From the NCBI RefSeq assembly GCF_029211265.1, contig NZ_JARGEL010000024.1, positions 197,393 to 261,392 of the forward strand: 64,000 bases of DNA. Reading direction: 5' to 3'. Of this stretch, positions 29,566 to 39,044 are shown one piece after another. This DNA is from Extensimonas soli (lineage in GTDB: Bacteria; Pseudomonadota; Gammaproteobacteria; Burkholderiales; Burkholderiaceae_C). How positions within the stretch are numbered: position 1 is the first letter of the stretch; each line of letters begins with the position of its first letter. A model generated the notes under the pieces. The model saw only the letters and a program-made list of their open reading frames with translations. It was not told the DNA's origin and did no database searches. The position numbers and the translations under genes were made by a program.

Positions 29566-31398
29566 ATGGAATTGTTGACCGCCAACTTCGCCCCCTTCAT
29601 GTTTGCGGGGCTGATTCTCTTTTTGCTGCTGGGCTTTCCCGTGGCCTTCAGCCTTGGGGCCTGCGGCCTGTTTTTCGGCCTGATCGGTATCGAGCTCGGG
29701 GTGTTCCCGGCTTCCATCGTCGCCTGGCTGCCGCAGCGCCTGATCGGCATCATGGCCAACGATACGCTGCTGGCCGTGCCCTTTTTCACGTTCATGGGCC
29801 TGATTCTGGAGCGCAGCGGCATGGCCGAGGACCTGCTCGACACGGTGGGGCAGGTGTTCGGCCCGATCCGCGGCGGGCTCGCGTTGGCCGTGATCTTCGT
29901 GGGCGCACTGCTCGCGGCCACCACGGGTGTGGTCGCCGCGTCGGTCATCTCCATGGGCCTGATCTCGCTGCCCATCATGCTGCGCTACGGCTACAACCGC
30001 CCGGTCTCGGCGGGCGTGATCGCGGCCTCGGGCACGCTCGCGCAGATCATCCCGCCGTCGCTGGTGCTGATCATCATGGCCGACCAGCTGGGCCGCAGCG
30101 TGGGCGACATGTACAAAGGCGCCTTCCTGCCGGCCTTCATCCTCGTAGGCATGTACGTGCTGTTCGTGGTGGCGCTGGCCATCTTCCGCCCCGCGCTGGT
30201 GCCCGCGCTGCCGCCCGAGGCGCGCACCTACCGCGAGCCCAACGGCAGCAGCGGCTACCCCTCGCTGTTCGTGGTGCTGGCCATTTCCGCCGTGGTGGCG
30301 GGGGCCATGGCGCACTACATGCCCCAACTGCACACCTGGTGGCAGGGCGAAGCGGTCGATGTCGTGCCCACCGACGAAAAAGTCGTGGTCGCGATGTGCG
30401 GCGGCGTGTTCGTGGCCTGGCTGATCGCGGTAGCCAACCACCTGCTCAAGCTCGGCCTGCTGTCACGCCTGGCCGAGCGCGTGACTTTCGTGCTGATTCC
30501 GCCGCTGCTGCTGATTTTCCTCGTGCTGGGCACCATTTTTCTGGGCGTGGCCACGCCGACCGAAGGCGGCGCCATGGGCGCGGTGGGCGCGCTGATCATG
30601 GCCGCCCTGCGCAGGCGCATGAGCTGGTCTTTGCTCAAGCAGGGGCTGGCATCGACCACCAAGCTCGCTTCATTCGTGATGTTCATCCTGATCGGCTCCA
30701 CCGTGTTCAGCATGGTGTTCCAGGCGGCCGACGGGCACAAATGGGTGGAAGAACTGCTGCGCAACCTTCCCGGCGGGCAGGTGGGCTTTCTGATCTTTGC
30801 GAACCTCGTGGTGTTTTTCCTCGCGTTCTTCCTCGATTATTTCGAGCTCTCTTTCATCGTCGTGCCGCTGCTGGGGCCGGTGGCGGACAAGCTGGGCATA
30901 GACCTGATCTGGTTTGGCGTGCTGCTCGCGGTGAACATGCAGACCTCGTTCATGCACCCGCCCTTCGGCTTTGCGCTCTTTTTCCTGCGCTCGGTGGCGC
31001 CCGAAAAGCCCTATATCGACAAGGCCACCGGCAAACGCATGGAGCCCGTGACCACCATGCAGATTTACAAGGGCGCGATACCCTTCGTGCTGATGCAGCT
31101 GGTCATCGTGGGCGTGCTGATCGCCTTCCCGGGCCTTGTGACGGGCAGCCTGGACGCGCAGGTCAAGGTCGATATGGACGCCGTGGGTGCCGAGATGCGC
31201 GACAGCCTGGAAGGCAGCAGCGGCTACGGCACGGGCGACGACGCCGCGACCACGCCTGATGCAAATGCCGCCAGCCAGGGCACGCAGGAGCCCGATGCTG
31301 CGAGCCCCAGCGAGCCCACCCCCCCCGGTGCACAGGGCTATGGCGCAGAAAGCGACGACCCGATGAAGGCCTTGAACGATGCGCTGAAAAAGAAATAG
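29566..31398 (+). CDS. TRAP transporter large permease (DctM type), long form
   Basis: 610 aa, well above the 430 or so of DctM. Sodium-coupled transport core with FFTFMGLILERSGMAE, GTLAQIIPPSLVLI and the repeat VATPTEGGAMGAVGAL. Extra material: a hydrophobic insertion at about 225-320 between the two transport halves, and an 80-residue Gly/Ala/Thr-rich acidic tail at the C-terminus. Long forms of this kind occur in TRAP systems with TakP-like binding proteins. Converges on that binding protein gene across two hairpins. Confidence 0.92.
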   Translation: MELLTANFAPFMFAGLILFLLLGFPVAFSLGACGLFFGLIGIELGVFPASIVAWLPQRLIGIMANDTLLAVPFFTFMGLILERSGMAEDLLDTVGQVFGPIRGGLALAVIFVGALLAATTGVVAASVISMGLISLPIMLRYGYNRPVSAGVIAASGTLAQIIPPSLVLIIMADQLGRSVGDMYKGAFLPAFILVGMYVLFVVALAIFRPALVPALPPEARTYREPNGSSGYPSLFVVLAISAVVAGAMAHYMPQLHTWWQGEAVDVVPTDEKVVVAMCGGVFVAWLIAVANHLLKLGLLSRLAERVTFVLIPPLLLIFLVLGTIFLGVATPTEGGAMGAVGALIMAALRRRMSWSLLKQGLASTTKLASFVMFILIGSTVFSMVFQAADGHKWVEELLRNLPGGQVGFLIFANLVVFFLAFFLDYFELSFIVVPLLGPVADKLGIDLIWFGVLLAVNMQTSFMHPPFGFALFFLRSVAPEKPYIDKATGKRMEPVTTMQIYKGAIPFVLMQLVIVGVLIAFPGLVTGSLDAQVKVDMDAVGAEMRDSLEGSSGYGTGDDAATTPDANAASQGTQEPDAASPSEPTPPGAQGYGAESDDPMKALNDALKKK

Positions 31399-31416
31399 CG
31401 CCGACTATTTCGACCC

Positions 31417-31450
31417 ACAAAAAAGCCGCGACATGTCGCGGCTTTTTTGT
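31417..31450. terminator. Bidirectional terminator after the TRAP permease genes
   Basis: Perfect 34-bp palindrome with arms of 17 bp: A-rich outside, GCCGCGAC inside. On the plus strand the stem ends in TTTTTT, and the mirror image holds on the minus strand. Confidence 0.88.
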
Positions 31451-31451
31451 G

Positions 31452-31483
31452 CAGCGCTTGGGATGCGAATATCCCAAGCGCTG
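31452..31483 (-). terminator. Second hairpin, downstream of the TRAP binding-protein gene
   Basis: Perfect 13-bp stem CAGCGCTTGGGAT with ATCCCAAGCGCTG, loop GCGAAT, one base from the preceding palindrome. Lies 12 bp after the binding-protein stop on the minus strand. It has no T-run of its own and may work together with the adjoining terminator. Confidence 0.6.
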
Positions 31484-31495
31484 TTTCCAGACACC

Positions 31496-32578
31496 TCAGA
31501 TTTTGACGGTGTTCATGTATTGGTTGTACGGGAACTCCGAGAAGCGGTTCCACAAAATCTGGTCGCGCTGGAAAGCTCGCATGTCATCGTAGATTTTCTT
31601 GAACTCGGGCGACTTGGCACGATGCTCCTCATAAACCTCCATGGAAGCCTTGAAGCCCGCGTCCATGACCGGCTTGGGAAACATCTTGAGCTTGGTGCCG
31701 CTGGCCACCAGGCGCTTGAGCGCCTGCGGGTTCAGGGCGCCGTACTTGGCGGTCATGTCCGCCGCCGCGACCGCGCCGGCCGCCTTGACGATGGCCTTGT
31801 TTTCAGCCGAGAGCTTTTCGAAGGCCTTGTTGTTGATGAAGAACTCCAGGTCGGCGCCGCCCTCCCACCAGCCGGGGTAGTAGTAAAAAGGCGCGACCTT
31901 GTTGAAACCCAGCTTTTCATCGTCGTAGGGGCCGACGAACTCGGTCGCGTCGAGGGTGCCCTTTTCGAGCGCCTGGTACACGTCGCCCGCAGGCATGCTT
32001 TGCGACACCACGCCCAGCTTGGCCATGGCCTCGCCGAAGATGCCGCCGCCCAGGCGCATCTTGAGCCCCTTGAGGTCGGCCGGCGTCTTGATTTCCTTGC
32101 GGTACCAGCCGCCCATCTGCGTGGTGGTGTTGCCCGCGCTCATGGTGCGGAAGTTGTATTTGGCAAAGAAGGCGTCGAGCAGCTTGCGACCGTTGCCGTG
32201 GTCTTTCCAGGCGCTCATCTGCAGCGTGGTCAGGCCAAAGGGCACGGCGCAGCTCATCGAGAAGATGGGGTCCTTGCCGGCGAAATAGTACGCCGCCGTC
32301 TGCGCCATTTCGATCGTGTCCTTTTCGAGCGCATCGACCACGCCGAACGCCGGCATCAGCTCGCCCGCCGGGTGCACGGAGACCTCGAACTTGCCGCCCG
32401 AGAGTTCCTTGACGGTTTGCGAAAACTTCTCGGCGCTGCCGAAGATGGTGTCGAGCGACTTCGGGAAGCTCGACGCCATGCGCCAGCGCACTGCCGCCTG
32501 GGCGTGCACTGCAGGGGCTGCGCCTGCAGCCAGCACGCCGGCGATGCCGGCATTTTTGATCAAGGAACGACGATCCAT
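31496..32578 (-). CDS. TRAP transporter substrate-binding protein, TakP-like
   Basis: 360 aa from ATG 32578 with CAGGAGA upstream. The signal begins MDRRSLIKNAGIAG, a twin-arginine-like start, and likely cleaves after VHAQA. Mature sequence follows the DctP fold: WRMASSFPKSLDTIFGSAEKF, ATEFVGPYDDEKLGF and PFYYYPGWWEGG, which resemble TakP, the 2-oxo-acid (pyruvate-type) binding protein. A keto acid is therefore the likeliest ligand (inference). Unusually it is convergent with the permease genes and not in their operon. Confidence 0.9.
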   Translation of the reverse strand: MDRRSLIKNAGIAGVLAAGAAPAVHAQAAVRWRMASSFPKSLDTIFGSAEKFSQTVKELSGGKFEVSVHPAGELMPAFGVVDALEKDTIEMAQTAAYYFAGKDPIFSMSCAVPFGLTTLQMSAWKDHGNGRKLLDAFFAKYNFRTMSAGNTTTQMGGWYRKEIKTPADLKGLKMRLGGGIFGEAMAKLGVVSQSMPAGDVYQALEKGTLDATEFVGPYDDEKLGFNKVAPFYYYPGWWEGGADLEFFINNKAFEKLSAENKAIVKAAGAVAAADMTAKYGALNPQALKRLVASGTKLKMFPKPVMDAGFKASMEVYEEHRAKSPEFKKIYDDMRAFQRDQILWNRFSEFPYNQYMNTVKI

Positions 32579-32719
32579 AAGGTTTCTCCTGAATAAAAAC
32601 ATAGGCTGGACGCACCGCGCTCCAGCCCCCGAAGCAGACATTGTAAAAATCTGCAGCCCTTCTGCCCTACGGGAAAACCCCTGTTTTTACCCCGAAGCGG
32701 CGGGCAATGCATTGCCCGC

Positions 32720-34627
32720 TTACACCGTCGCCGCAGGCAGCTCAAAGCGCGCGCGCACGCTGCGCTCCATGCCTGCCGCATCCAGCCCTTGCAGCGCAAG
32801 CAGCTTGACCGGGTCGCCGTGCTCGATGAAGCGGTCGGGCAGGCCCAGCTGCAACACGGGCCGCAGCAGGCCTGCAGCGTTCAGCGCCTCGGTCACGGCG
32901 CTGCCCGCGCCGCCCGTGATGGCACCTTCTTCCACGGTCACGAGGGCGTCGTGGCTGGCGGCGACTTCGAGCAGCAGCTCTTCGTCGAGCGGCTTGGCCC
33001 AGCGCATGTTGACCACCGTGGCGTCGAGCGCCTCGGCGGCCTGCAGCGCGGGGTACAGCAGCGTGCCGAACGCGAGGATCGCGATGCGCGGCGCGGTCTC
33101 GGGCGCCTCGCCCGCGTGGCCGCGGCGCAGGCGGCGGATTTCCCCTTTGCCGAAGGGCAGCCCCTCAAGTTCGGGCAGTGGCGCCACCCCCACGCCCGCG
33201 CCGCGCGGGTAGCGCACGGCCACGGGGCGGTTTTGCGCATACGCGGTGCTCAGAAGCTGGCGGCACTCGCGCTCGTCGGCCGGGCAGGCCAGCGCCATGT
33301 TGGGGATACAGCGGATGAAGGCGATGTCGTACGCGCCCGCATGCGTGGGGCCGTCGGCGCCGACCAGGCCCGCGCGGTCGAGCGCGAACACCACGGGCAG
33401 GTTTTGCAGCGCCACGTCGTGGATCATCTGGTCGTAGGCGCGCTGCAGGAAGGTGGAATAGATCGCGACCACGGGCTTGAGCCCTTCGCAGGCCAGGCCC
33501 GCGGCGAAGGTCACGGCGTGCTGTTCGGCAATGCCCACGTCGAAATAACGCGCGGGAAAGCGCTGCTCGAATTCGACCATGCCCGAGCCCTCGCGCATCG
33601 CGGGCGTGATGCCCACGAGACGCTCGTCCTGCGCCGCCATGTCGCACAGCCACTGGCCGAACACCTGCGTGAAGGTCTGGCGCGGCGCCACGGCGGGCGG
33701 CACCAGACCCACGGCGGGGTCGAACTTGCCCGGGCCGTGGTAGGCCACGGGGTCGGCCTCGGCGAGCTTGTAGCCCTGGCCCTTCTTGGTCACCACGTGC
33801 AAAAACTGCGGGCCTTTGAGCTCCTTGATGTTCTCCAGCGTGGGGAGGAGCGAATCGAGGTCGTGGCCGTCGATCGGGCCGATGTAGTTGAAGCCGAATT
33901 TTTCGAACAGCGTGGCCGGCACCACCATGCCCTTGGCCTGCTGCTCGAAACGTTTGGCGAGCTCGAGCAGCGGTGGCACGGGGCGCAGCACGGTTTTGCC
34001 GACGCTTTTTGCCGCGGAGTAGATATGCCCGCTCATGAGCTGCGCGAGGTAGCGGTTCAGCGCGCCTACGGGCGGGCTGATGCTCATGTCGTTGTCGTTG
34101 AGGATGACGAGCAGGTCGGCCTCGGCCACGCCCGCGTTGTTCAGCGCCTCGAAAGCCATGCCCGCGGTCATGGCGCCGTCGCCGATCACGGCCACGCAGT
34201 GGCGCTGCTCGCCCTCGAGCTTGGCCGCGACCGCCATGCCCAGCGCCGCCGAGATGCTGGTGCTCGAGTGCGCGGTGCCGAAGGCGTCGTAGGGGCTTTC
34301 GCTGCGCAGCGGAAAGCCCGAGATGCCGCCGAGCTGGCGCAGCGTGGCCATGCGCTCGCGCCGGCCTGTAAGGATTTTGTGTGGGTAGGTCTGGTGCCCC
34401 ACGTCCCACACCAGGCGGTCGTGCGGCGTGTTGAAGACATAGTGCAGCGCGACGGTCAGCTCCACCGTGCCGAGGTTGGAGCTCAGATGCCCGCCGGTCT
34501 TGGAGACGCTGTCGAGCACGAAGGCGCGCAGCTCGGCAGCCAGGCGCTTGAGCTCCGCGCGCGGCAGGCGGCGCAGGTCTGCCGGGTCGTTGATGGTCTG
34601 CAGCAAAGCGTAAGGTGACTGGGACAT
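32720..34627 (-). CDS. dxs: 1-deoxy-D-xylulose-5-phosphate synthase
   Basis: 635 aa. Thiamine-diphosphate enzyme that starts the MEP pathway from pyruvate and glyceraldehyde-3-phosphate. [35 protein letters not shown] (cofactor site) and [15 protein letters not shown] are intact, as is the transketolase C-terminal domain. Downstream of ispA in the standard xseB-ispA-dxs order; a short interspersed repeat occupies the gap. Confidence 0.97.
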   Translation of the reverse strand: MSQSPYALLQTINDPADLRRLPRAELKRLAAELRAFVLDSVSKTGGHLSSNLGTVELTVALHYVFNTPHDRLVWDVGHQTYPHKILTGRRERMATLRQLGGISGFPLRSESPYDAFGTAHSSTSISAALGMAVAAKLEGEQRHCVAVIGDGAMTAGMAFEALNNAGVAEADLLVILNDNDMSISPPVGALNRYLAQLMSGHIYSAAKSVGKTVLRPVPPLLELAKRFEQQAKGMVVPATLFEKFGFNYIGPIDGHDLDSLLPTLENIKELKGPQFLHVVTKKGQGYKLAEADPVAYHGPGKFDPAVGLVPPAVAPRQTFTQVFGQWLCDMAAQDERLVGITPAMREGSGMVEFEQRFPARYFDVGIAEQHAVTFAAGLACEGLKPVVAIYSTFLQRAYDQMIHDVALQNLPVVFALDRAGLVGADGPTHAGAYDIAFIRCIPNMALACPADERECRQLLSTAYAQNRPVAVRYPRGAGVGVAPLPELEGLPFGKGEIRRLRRGHAGEAPETAPRIAILAFGTLLYPALQAAEALDATVVNMRWAKPLDEELLLEVAASHDALVTVEEGAITGGAGSAVTEALNAAGLLRPVLQLGLPDRFIEHGDPVKLLALQGLDAAGMERSVRARFELPAATV

Positions 34628-34630
34628 AGA

Positions 34631-34700
34631 CTACTTTTTCAATAGCTGCTTGCGCTTGTGGGATGGGCGCTAGAGCCCGATTTTGTACGAATATTCAAGG
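34631..34700 (+). repeat. Short interspersed repeat, copy b
   Basis: Core AATAGCTGCTTGCGCTTGTG, then GGGCGCTAGAGCCCGATTTT. The best-preserved copy in the window. It separates ispA from dxs within a putative operon. Confidence 0.7.
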
Positions 34701-34722
34701 GGCTGCCATGGTGCCTGTGCAT

Positions 34723-35676
34723 TCAGTGGGAGCGGCATACCACCATGTCGGCGAGCGCGGCGAGGGCGCGGGTGTCGGGCAGGCCGCTCGCGGCGAGCGC
34801 AGCATGCGCCTCGGCCCATAACTGCTGCGCCTGCGCGCGTGCGCCTTCGAGGCCAAGCAGCGAAACGTAAGTTGGCTTGCCGTGCGCGGCGTCCTTGCCG
34901 GCGGTCTTGCCCAGCGTGGCCGAGTCGGCGGTCACGTCCAGAATGTCATCGACCACCTGGAAAGCCAGACCCAGCGCAGCGCCGTAGCGCGCGAGCGCGG
35001 CCCCCGCGGGCGCCTGCAAAGCCATCGCAGCGGCCGCGCCCATGCGCACACTGGCCTGCAAGAGCGCACCGGTCTTGAGCTCGTGCATGCGGCGTAGCTG
35101 CGCAAGGTCGAGCGTGCGTCCCACGCTCGCGAGGTCTATGGCCTGCCCGCCCGCCATGCCTGCAGAGCCCGCAGCGCGTGCGAGCAGGCGGCACAGCGCG
35201 GCTTGGACTTCGGCCAGAGCAGGCGCGTCGTCGGGCGTGAGCAGCTCGAAGGCAAATGCCTGCAGCGCGTCGCCCGCGAGCAGCGCCAGCGCCTCGCCGT
35301 ATTGCACGTGCACCGTGGGCTTGCCGCGGCGCAGCACGTCGTCGTCCATGCAGGGCATGTCGTCGTGCACGAGCGAATAGGCGTGGATCAGCTCCACCGC
35401 GCAGGCCGCACGCAGCGCCATGTCTTCGAGCGCGCACTGCGTCACGGCGTCTTGGGGGGCTGCGCCGCTGCGCACGGCCTCGAAGGCCGCGCGCACGAGC
35501 AATGCACGCAGGCGCTTGCCACCGCCGAGCACGGCGTAGCGCATGGCTTCCGCGAGGTCGCCCGGCGCGTCCACGCCCACCCACTGCGACAGCGCCCGCT
35601 CCACGCGCGCGAGCTCGGCGCGGCTCCAGGCGTCGAGCGCAAATTCCGAGATGCTGGCGTCCTGCACGCGACTCAT
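34723..35676 (-). CDS. ispA: Farnesyl diphosphate synthase (short-chain polyprenyl synthase)
   Basis: 317 aa from ATG 35676, overlapping the xseB stop by 4 bp (ATGA). First Asp-rich motif [12 protein letters not shown], second VVDDILD, with [10 protein letters not shown] and [10 protein letters not shown]. Condenses IPP with DMAPP/GPP for quinone and cell-wall lipid carriers. A much longer open frame running upstream to 37167 is only an artefact of high GC. Confidence 0.96.
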   Translation of the reverse strand: MSRVQDASISEFALDAWSRAELARVERALSQWVGVDAPGDLAEAMRYAVLGGGKRLRALLVRAAFEAVRSGAAPQDAVTQCALEDMALRAACAVELIHAYSLVHDDMPCMDDDVLRRGKPTVHVQYGEALALLAGDALQAFAFELLTPDDAPALAEVQAALCRLLARAAGSAGMAGGQAIDLASVGRTLDLAQLRRMHELKTGALLQASVRMGAAAAMALQAPAGAALARYGAALGLAFQVVDDILDVTADSATLGKTAGKDAAHGKPTYVSLLGLEGARAQAQQLWAEAHAALAASGLPDTRALAALADMVVCRSH

Positions 35677-35924
35677 TCCTGTGTCCAGGGCTGCAGCTGG
35701 CCGCCGTCGAACACCTTGATCTGCTCCTGCACGGCTTCGAGCCGTTCGCGGCAAAAGGCCAGCAGCGCAGCACCGCGCTGGTACGCCGCGAGCATGTCGT
35801 CGAGCGGCAGCTGCCCCGATTCGATGCGCGCCACGAGCTGTTCGAGCTCCGCGAGCGCGGCTTCGTAGCTCACCGGCATGGCATCGGAAGAAGAAGCGGA
35901 AACGGGGGTGGGGGCCTGCGGCAT
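35673..35924 (-). CDS. xseB: Exodeoxyribonuclease VII small subunit
   Basis: 83 aa from ATG 35924; ATG 35879 is an alternative giving 68 aa. Family core [19 protein letters not shown] and [15 protein letters not shown]. Pairs with XseA (not in window) to degrade single-stranded DNA. First gene of xseB-ispA-dxs. Confidence 0.93.
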   Translation of the reverse strand: MPQAPTPVSASSSDAMPVSYEAALAELEQLVARIESGQLPLDDMLAAYQRGAALLAFCRERLEAVQEQIKVFDGGQLQPWTQE

Positions 35925-36029
35925 GGGCAAAAGGGGCTGGGCGTGGGACGGAAATGGCAATTCTAGACCGCCGCCTAATGAGGGAATTTCGCGAGGACAT
36001 TGCGCTGCAAACTCCAACGCCCTTCACTT

Positions 36030-37121
36030 CTACCCCACCCCGCAAACCTGCCCGCCCGCATCGTTGTGCGCGAGCTCGCGCAGGTCCTTGGCTTGCGCCA
36101 CTTCGAGGTCGCGCGGCAGGGTGACGCCGTTTTTCACGGCCAGGATTTCGGCCATCACGCTCACGGCGATCTCGGGCGGCGTCTTGCTGCCGATGTAGAT
36201 GCCGATCGGGCCGCGCAGGCGGCGCAGGCTCTCTTCGGTCTGGCCGAAGTGCTCGATCAGGCGCGCGCGGCGTGCGGCGTTGTTGCGGCGCGAACCTATG
36301 CCGCCGATGTAGAAAGCCTCGGTCTGCAGCGCCTCGATGAGCGCGAGGTCGTCGAGCTTGGGGTCGTGCGTGAGCGCGACCACGCAGCTGCGCCGGTCGG
36401 GCTTGAAGGCCTGCACCACATCGTCGGGCATGTCGGTCACAAGGGTGGCGCCGGGCACCTGGAAGGCGCTGCGGTATTCCTCGCGCGGGTCGCAGACCGT
36501 GACGGCAAAGCCGCTGAACAGCGCCATGGTGGCGAGGTATTCGGCGAGCTGGCCCGCGCCGATCAAGAGCATGCGGTAGCCGGGGCCGAAGGTGTTGCTG
36601 AGCTGCTGCGCGTCCAGCGCCAGCGCGGCAGGCGCGGCGGCGGGCGTGAGCGTGACCGCGCCGTCGGCCAGGCGCACGCTGCGCTGCATCAGCCGGCCTG
36701 CGTCGAGCGCGGCGATCAGCTCGCCCAGCGGCTCGGACGCGGGGTCGTATTCGAGCAGCAGCTCCAGCGTGCCGCCGCAGGGCAGGCCGAAGCGGTGCGC
36801 CTCGTCGGCGCTGATGCCGTATTTGACGAACTCGGGCGCGCCGGGCGCGATCTGGTGCGGGTCTGGGTCGGGTTGTGACGCGGGCTCCTGCGTCGCCTGG
36901 GGCCGCTGATAGCGGCTCGTGTAGCGCGCGATGAGGTCGTCTTCGATGCAGCCGCCCGAGACCGAGCCGACCACGGCGCCGTCTTCGCACAGTGCCATGA
37001 TCGAGCCCACGGGCCGCGGTGACGAGCCCCAGGTACGCACCACCGTGGCCAGCAGCGCATGCCGGCCCGCCGCGCGCCAGCCGTGCAGGCTGCGCAGCAC
37101 CACGAGATCGAGGTTTTCCAT
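36030..37121 (-). CDS. xdhC: XdhC/CoxI-family molybdoenzyme maturation protein
   Basis: 363 aa from ATG 37121 with GAAGGAGC upstream. N-terminal XdhC_CoxI domain (LATVVRTWGSSPRPVGSIMA, GSVSGGCIEDD) and a C-terminal Rossmann-like XdhC_C domain (MLLIGAGQLAEYLATMA, VALTHDPKLDDLALIEAL). The family inserts or sulfurates the molybdenum cofactor of xanthine-oxidase-type enzymes. Last gene of the cox cluster, in keeping with such a maturation role. Confidence 0.92.
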   Translation of the reverse strand: MENLDLVVLRSLHGWRAAGRHALLATVVRTWGSSPRPVGSIMALCEDGAVVGSVSGGCIEDDLIARYTSRYQRPQATQEPASQPDPDPHQIAPGAPEFVKYGISADEAHRFGLPCGGTLELLLEYDPASEPLGELIAALDAGRLMQRSVRLADGAVTLTPAAAPAALALDAQQLSNTFGPGYRMLLIGAGQLAEYLATMALFSGFAVTVCDPREEYRSAFQVPGATLVTDMPDDVVQAFKPDRRSCVVALTHDPKLDDLALIEALQTEAFYIGGIGSRRNNAARRARLIEHFGQTEESLRRLRGPIGIYIGSKTPPEIAVSVMAEILAVKNGVTLPRDLEVAQAKDLRELAHNDAGGQVCGVG

Positions 37122-37173
37122 CGTTCGCTCCTTCACTCACGCATTTGTGCACCAAGCCATCGATCAAAACGGC

Positions 37174-37767
37174 TTATTTGGTGAACCACCACGCGAGCAA
37201 CAGCACTACCACGGCGCCGCCCACGACCCACACCCAGGCCGGGATGCCGCCCGCGGCCGGTGCCGGCGCTGGTGCGGGCGCGGCAGCAGCCACCGCAGGC
37301 GCAGGGTAGCGGCGCTGCAGCTCTTCCTCGAAGCGCTGGAAAAAGTCTTCGGCCATGGACTTGGCCGCGCCGTCGATCAGGCGCTGGCCGAGCTGTGCGA
37401 TCTTGCCGCCCACGGTGGCGTGCACGGTGTAGCGCAGCTCGCAGCGCGGCCGCCCGGACTCGTCGGGTGGCAACTCGGCCAGTTGCACCTGCGCCGTGCC
37501 CTTGCCGAAGCCCGCCACGCCGCCCGAGCCATCGAAAGCGAGCGTGTAGCTCTGCGGCGCGACGATGTCCGCGAGCTTGATCTTGCCCGCGAACTTGGCC
37601 GACACCGGGCCGATCTTGAGCGCCTGCGCGACGCTGAACTGGTTCTCGCCCGTGGCTTCGATTTTTTCGCAGCCGGGGATGCACAGCTTGAGCACCTCGG
37701 GGTCGTTGAGCGCATCCCAAGCCTGTTGCTGGCTCACGGCGAGGGTGCGGCTGGCTTGCATTTCCAT
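37174..37767 (-). CDS. coxG: CoxG-like carbon monoxide dehydrogenase subunit G (SRPBCC)
   Basis: 197 aa. Residues 1-150 form a CoxG-type SRPBCC domain (VSQQQAWDALNDPEVLKLCIPGC, GKIAQLGQRLIDGAAKSMAE); a Pro/Ala linker leads to one C-terminal membrane span (WVWVVGGAVVVLLLAWW). In the family it recruits the cox enzyme to the inner membrane or binds quinone. Sits between coxE and xdhC. Confidence 0.92.
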   Translation of the reverse strand: MEMQASRTLAVSQQQAWDALNDPEVLKLCIPGCEKIEATGENQFSVAQALKIGPVSAKFAGKIKLADIVAPQSYTLAFDGSGGVAGFGKGTAQVQLAELPPDESGRPRCELRYTVHATVGGKIAQLGQRLIDGAAKSMAEDFFQRFEEELQRRYPAPAVAAAAPAPAPAPAAGGIPAWVWVVGGAVVVLLLAWWFTK

Positions 37768-37817
37768 GGTTTTTTCCTCTGTTGCAAGAAGTTTGAATGA
37801 TCGGCGATGCCGTGAGG

Positions 37818-39044
37818 CTATGCCCGCAGCAGGCGCGCGAGGCTCGCGGCGAGCTGCTGCAGGTGTTCGAGGTTGTGCACGGCGAGCATGGCGTGCGCCT
37901 GGCGGTGCAGCACTGCGGCGCCGCGCGCGCTGGGGGTGTAGTCGGCAAAACGCAGCAACGGATTGAGCCAGAGCAGGCGCGCGCTGTGGCGCCGCAGCCA
38001 GGCCAGCTCTTGCTCGAGCAGCGCGGGCGCGCCGGTGTCCAGGCCGTCGCTGATGAGCAGCACCAGCGTGCGCCGCCCCACGAGGCGGCGCGCGTGCCGC
38101 GTGCGCAGCTGCGCGAGGCTCGCGCCCATGCGCGTGCCGCCTGCAAAGTCGGTGATCGCGCGGCCCGCCGCGGCGAGCATGGCGTCGGTGTCGGCCTGGC
38201 GGAACGCGGGCGTGAGGTCGGTCAGGTCGGTGCCGAAGGCGAATACGTCGCGGCGCAGGGTGCCTTGTACGCCGCTGGGCGCGGTGGCCGCATGCAAAAA
38301 GGCGAGCAGCAGGCGCGCGTAGCGCTCCATCGAGCCCGACACGTCGACGAGCACCAGCAGCGGCAGGGATCGCGTCTGGCGCGCCAGACGCGGCAGCTGC
38401 ACGATTTCGCCGCCGTGGCGCGTGGCGCGGCGCAGCGCGCCGGGCCAGTGCAGGCGCGCGCCACGCAGGCCCGGGCGCGTGCGCCGCGCGGCGTACTGCG
38501 GCAGCGGTAGCGCGATCTCGCGCGCGAGGCGCTCCACGAGCCGGTATTCACTCGCCGAGAGCTGCGCAAAGTCAGCCTGGCGCAGGCGCTGCAGTGCGCT
38601 CGGGGTCAGCGCGGCGTCGAGCTCGAACTTGTCGTCTGCGGGCGGCGGAGCCTGGCGTGCGGACTGCAAGGGCGCGAGCGCCTCGGCCACGCGCGGGCGG
38701 CGCGGCGGCGCGGGCGTCGGGGTGGGGCCGCGCGGCAGCATTTGCGCGAGCAGTTTCTGCGCGACTTCGGGGTTGCGGAAATAGACGTCGAACAGCTCGC
38801 GAAACACCGCGATGTCTTCGGCGCGGCCCACGAACACGGCCTCGAGTGCGGCGCGAAAATCTGCGCGCTCCAGCCCCACGAGCAGCAGCGCCTGCTGCGC
38901 CAAGGCCATGCGCGCAGCATCGACGCGCACACCGGCGCGGCGCAGCGCGCGGCCAAAGCCGCTCAAGTTTTCCGCGAGCTTGCCCCGGCGCGCGTCGCCG
39001 AGCTGAGAGACCGGGGCTGCGGCTGCCACCTCCGTACTTCCCAT
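37818..39044 (-). CDS. coxE: CoxE-like von Willebrand factor A domain protein
   Basis: 408 aa. C-terminal VWA domain with MIDAS motif DVSGSMERY and later TDLTPAFRQ and ISDGLDTG. N-terminal helical part shared with CoxE proteins. CoxE works with the AAA+ CoxD in maturing the [CuSMoO2] or related cofactor of CO dehydrogenase. Start codon directly follows the coxD stop. Confidence 0.92.
   Translation of the reverse strand: MGSTEVAAAAPVSQLGDARRGKLAENLSGFGRALRRAGVRVDAARMALAQQALLLVGLERADFRAALEAVFVGRAEDIAVFRELFDVYFRNPEVAQKLLAQMLPRGPTPTPAPPRRPRVAEALAPLQSARQAPPPADDKFELDAALTPSALQRLRQADFAQLSASEYRLVERLAREIALPLPQYAARRTRPGLRGARLHWPGALRRATRHGGEIVQLPRLARQTRSLPLLVLVDVSGSMERYARLLLAFLHAATAPSGVQGTLRRDVFAFGTDLTDLTPAFRQADTDAMLAAAGRAITDFAGGTRMGASLAQLRTRHARRLVGRRTLVLLISDGLDTGAPALLEQELAWLRRHSARLLWLNPLLRFADYTPSARGAAVLHRQAHAMLAVHNLEHLQQLAASLARLLRA

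Noticed and set aside
34723-37167. An 814-codon minus-strand frame that would fuse IspA to a long N-terminus
   Set aside because: The upstream part overlaps xseB and xdhC in another frame. IspA begins at 35676 with the ATGA overlap.
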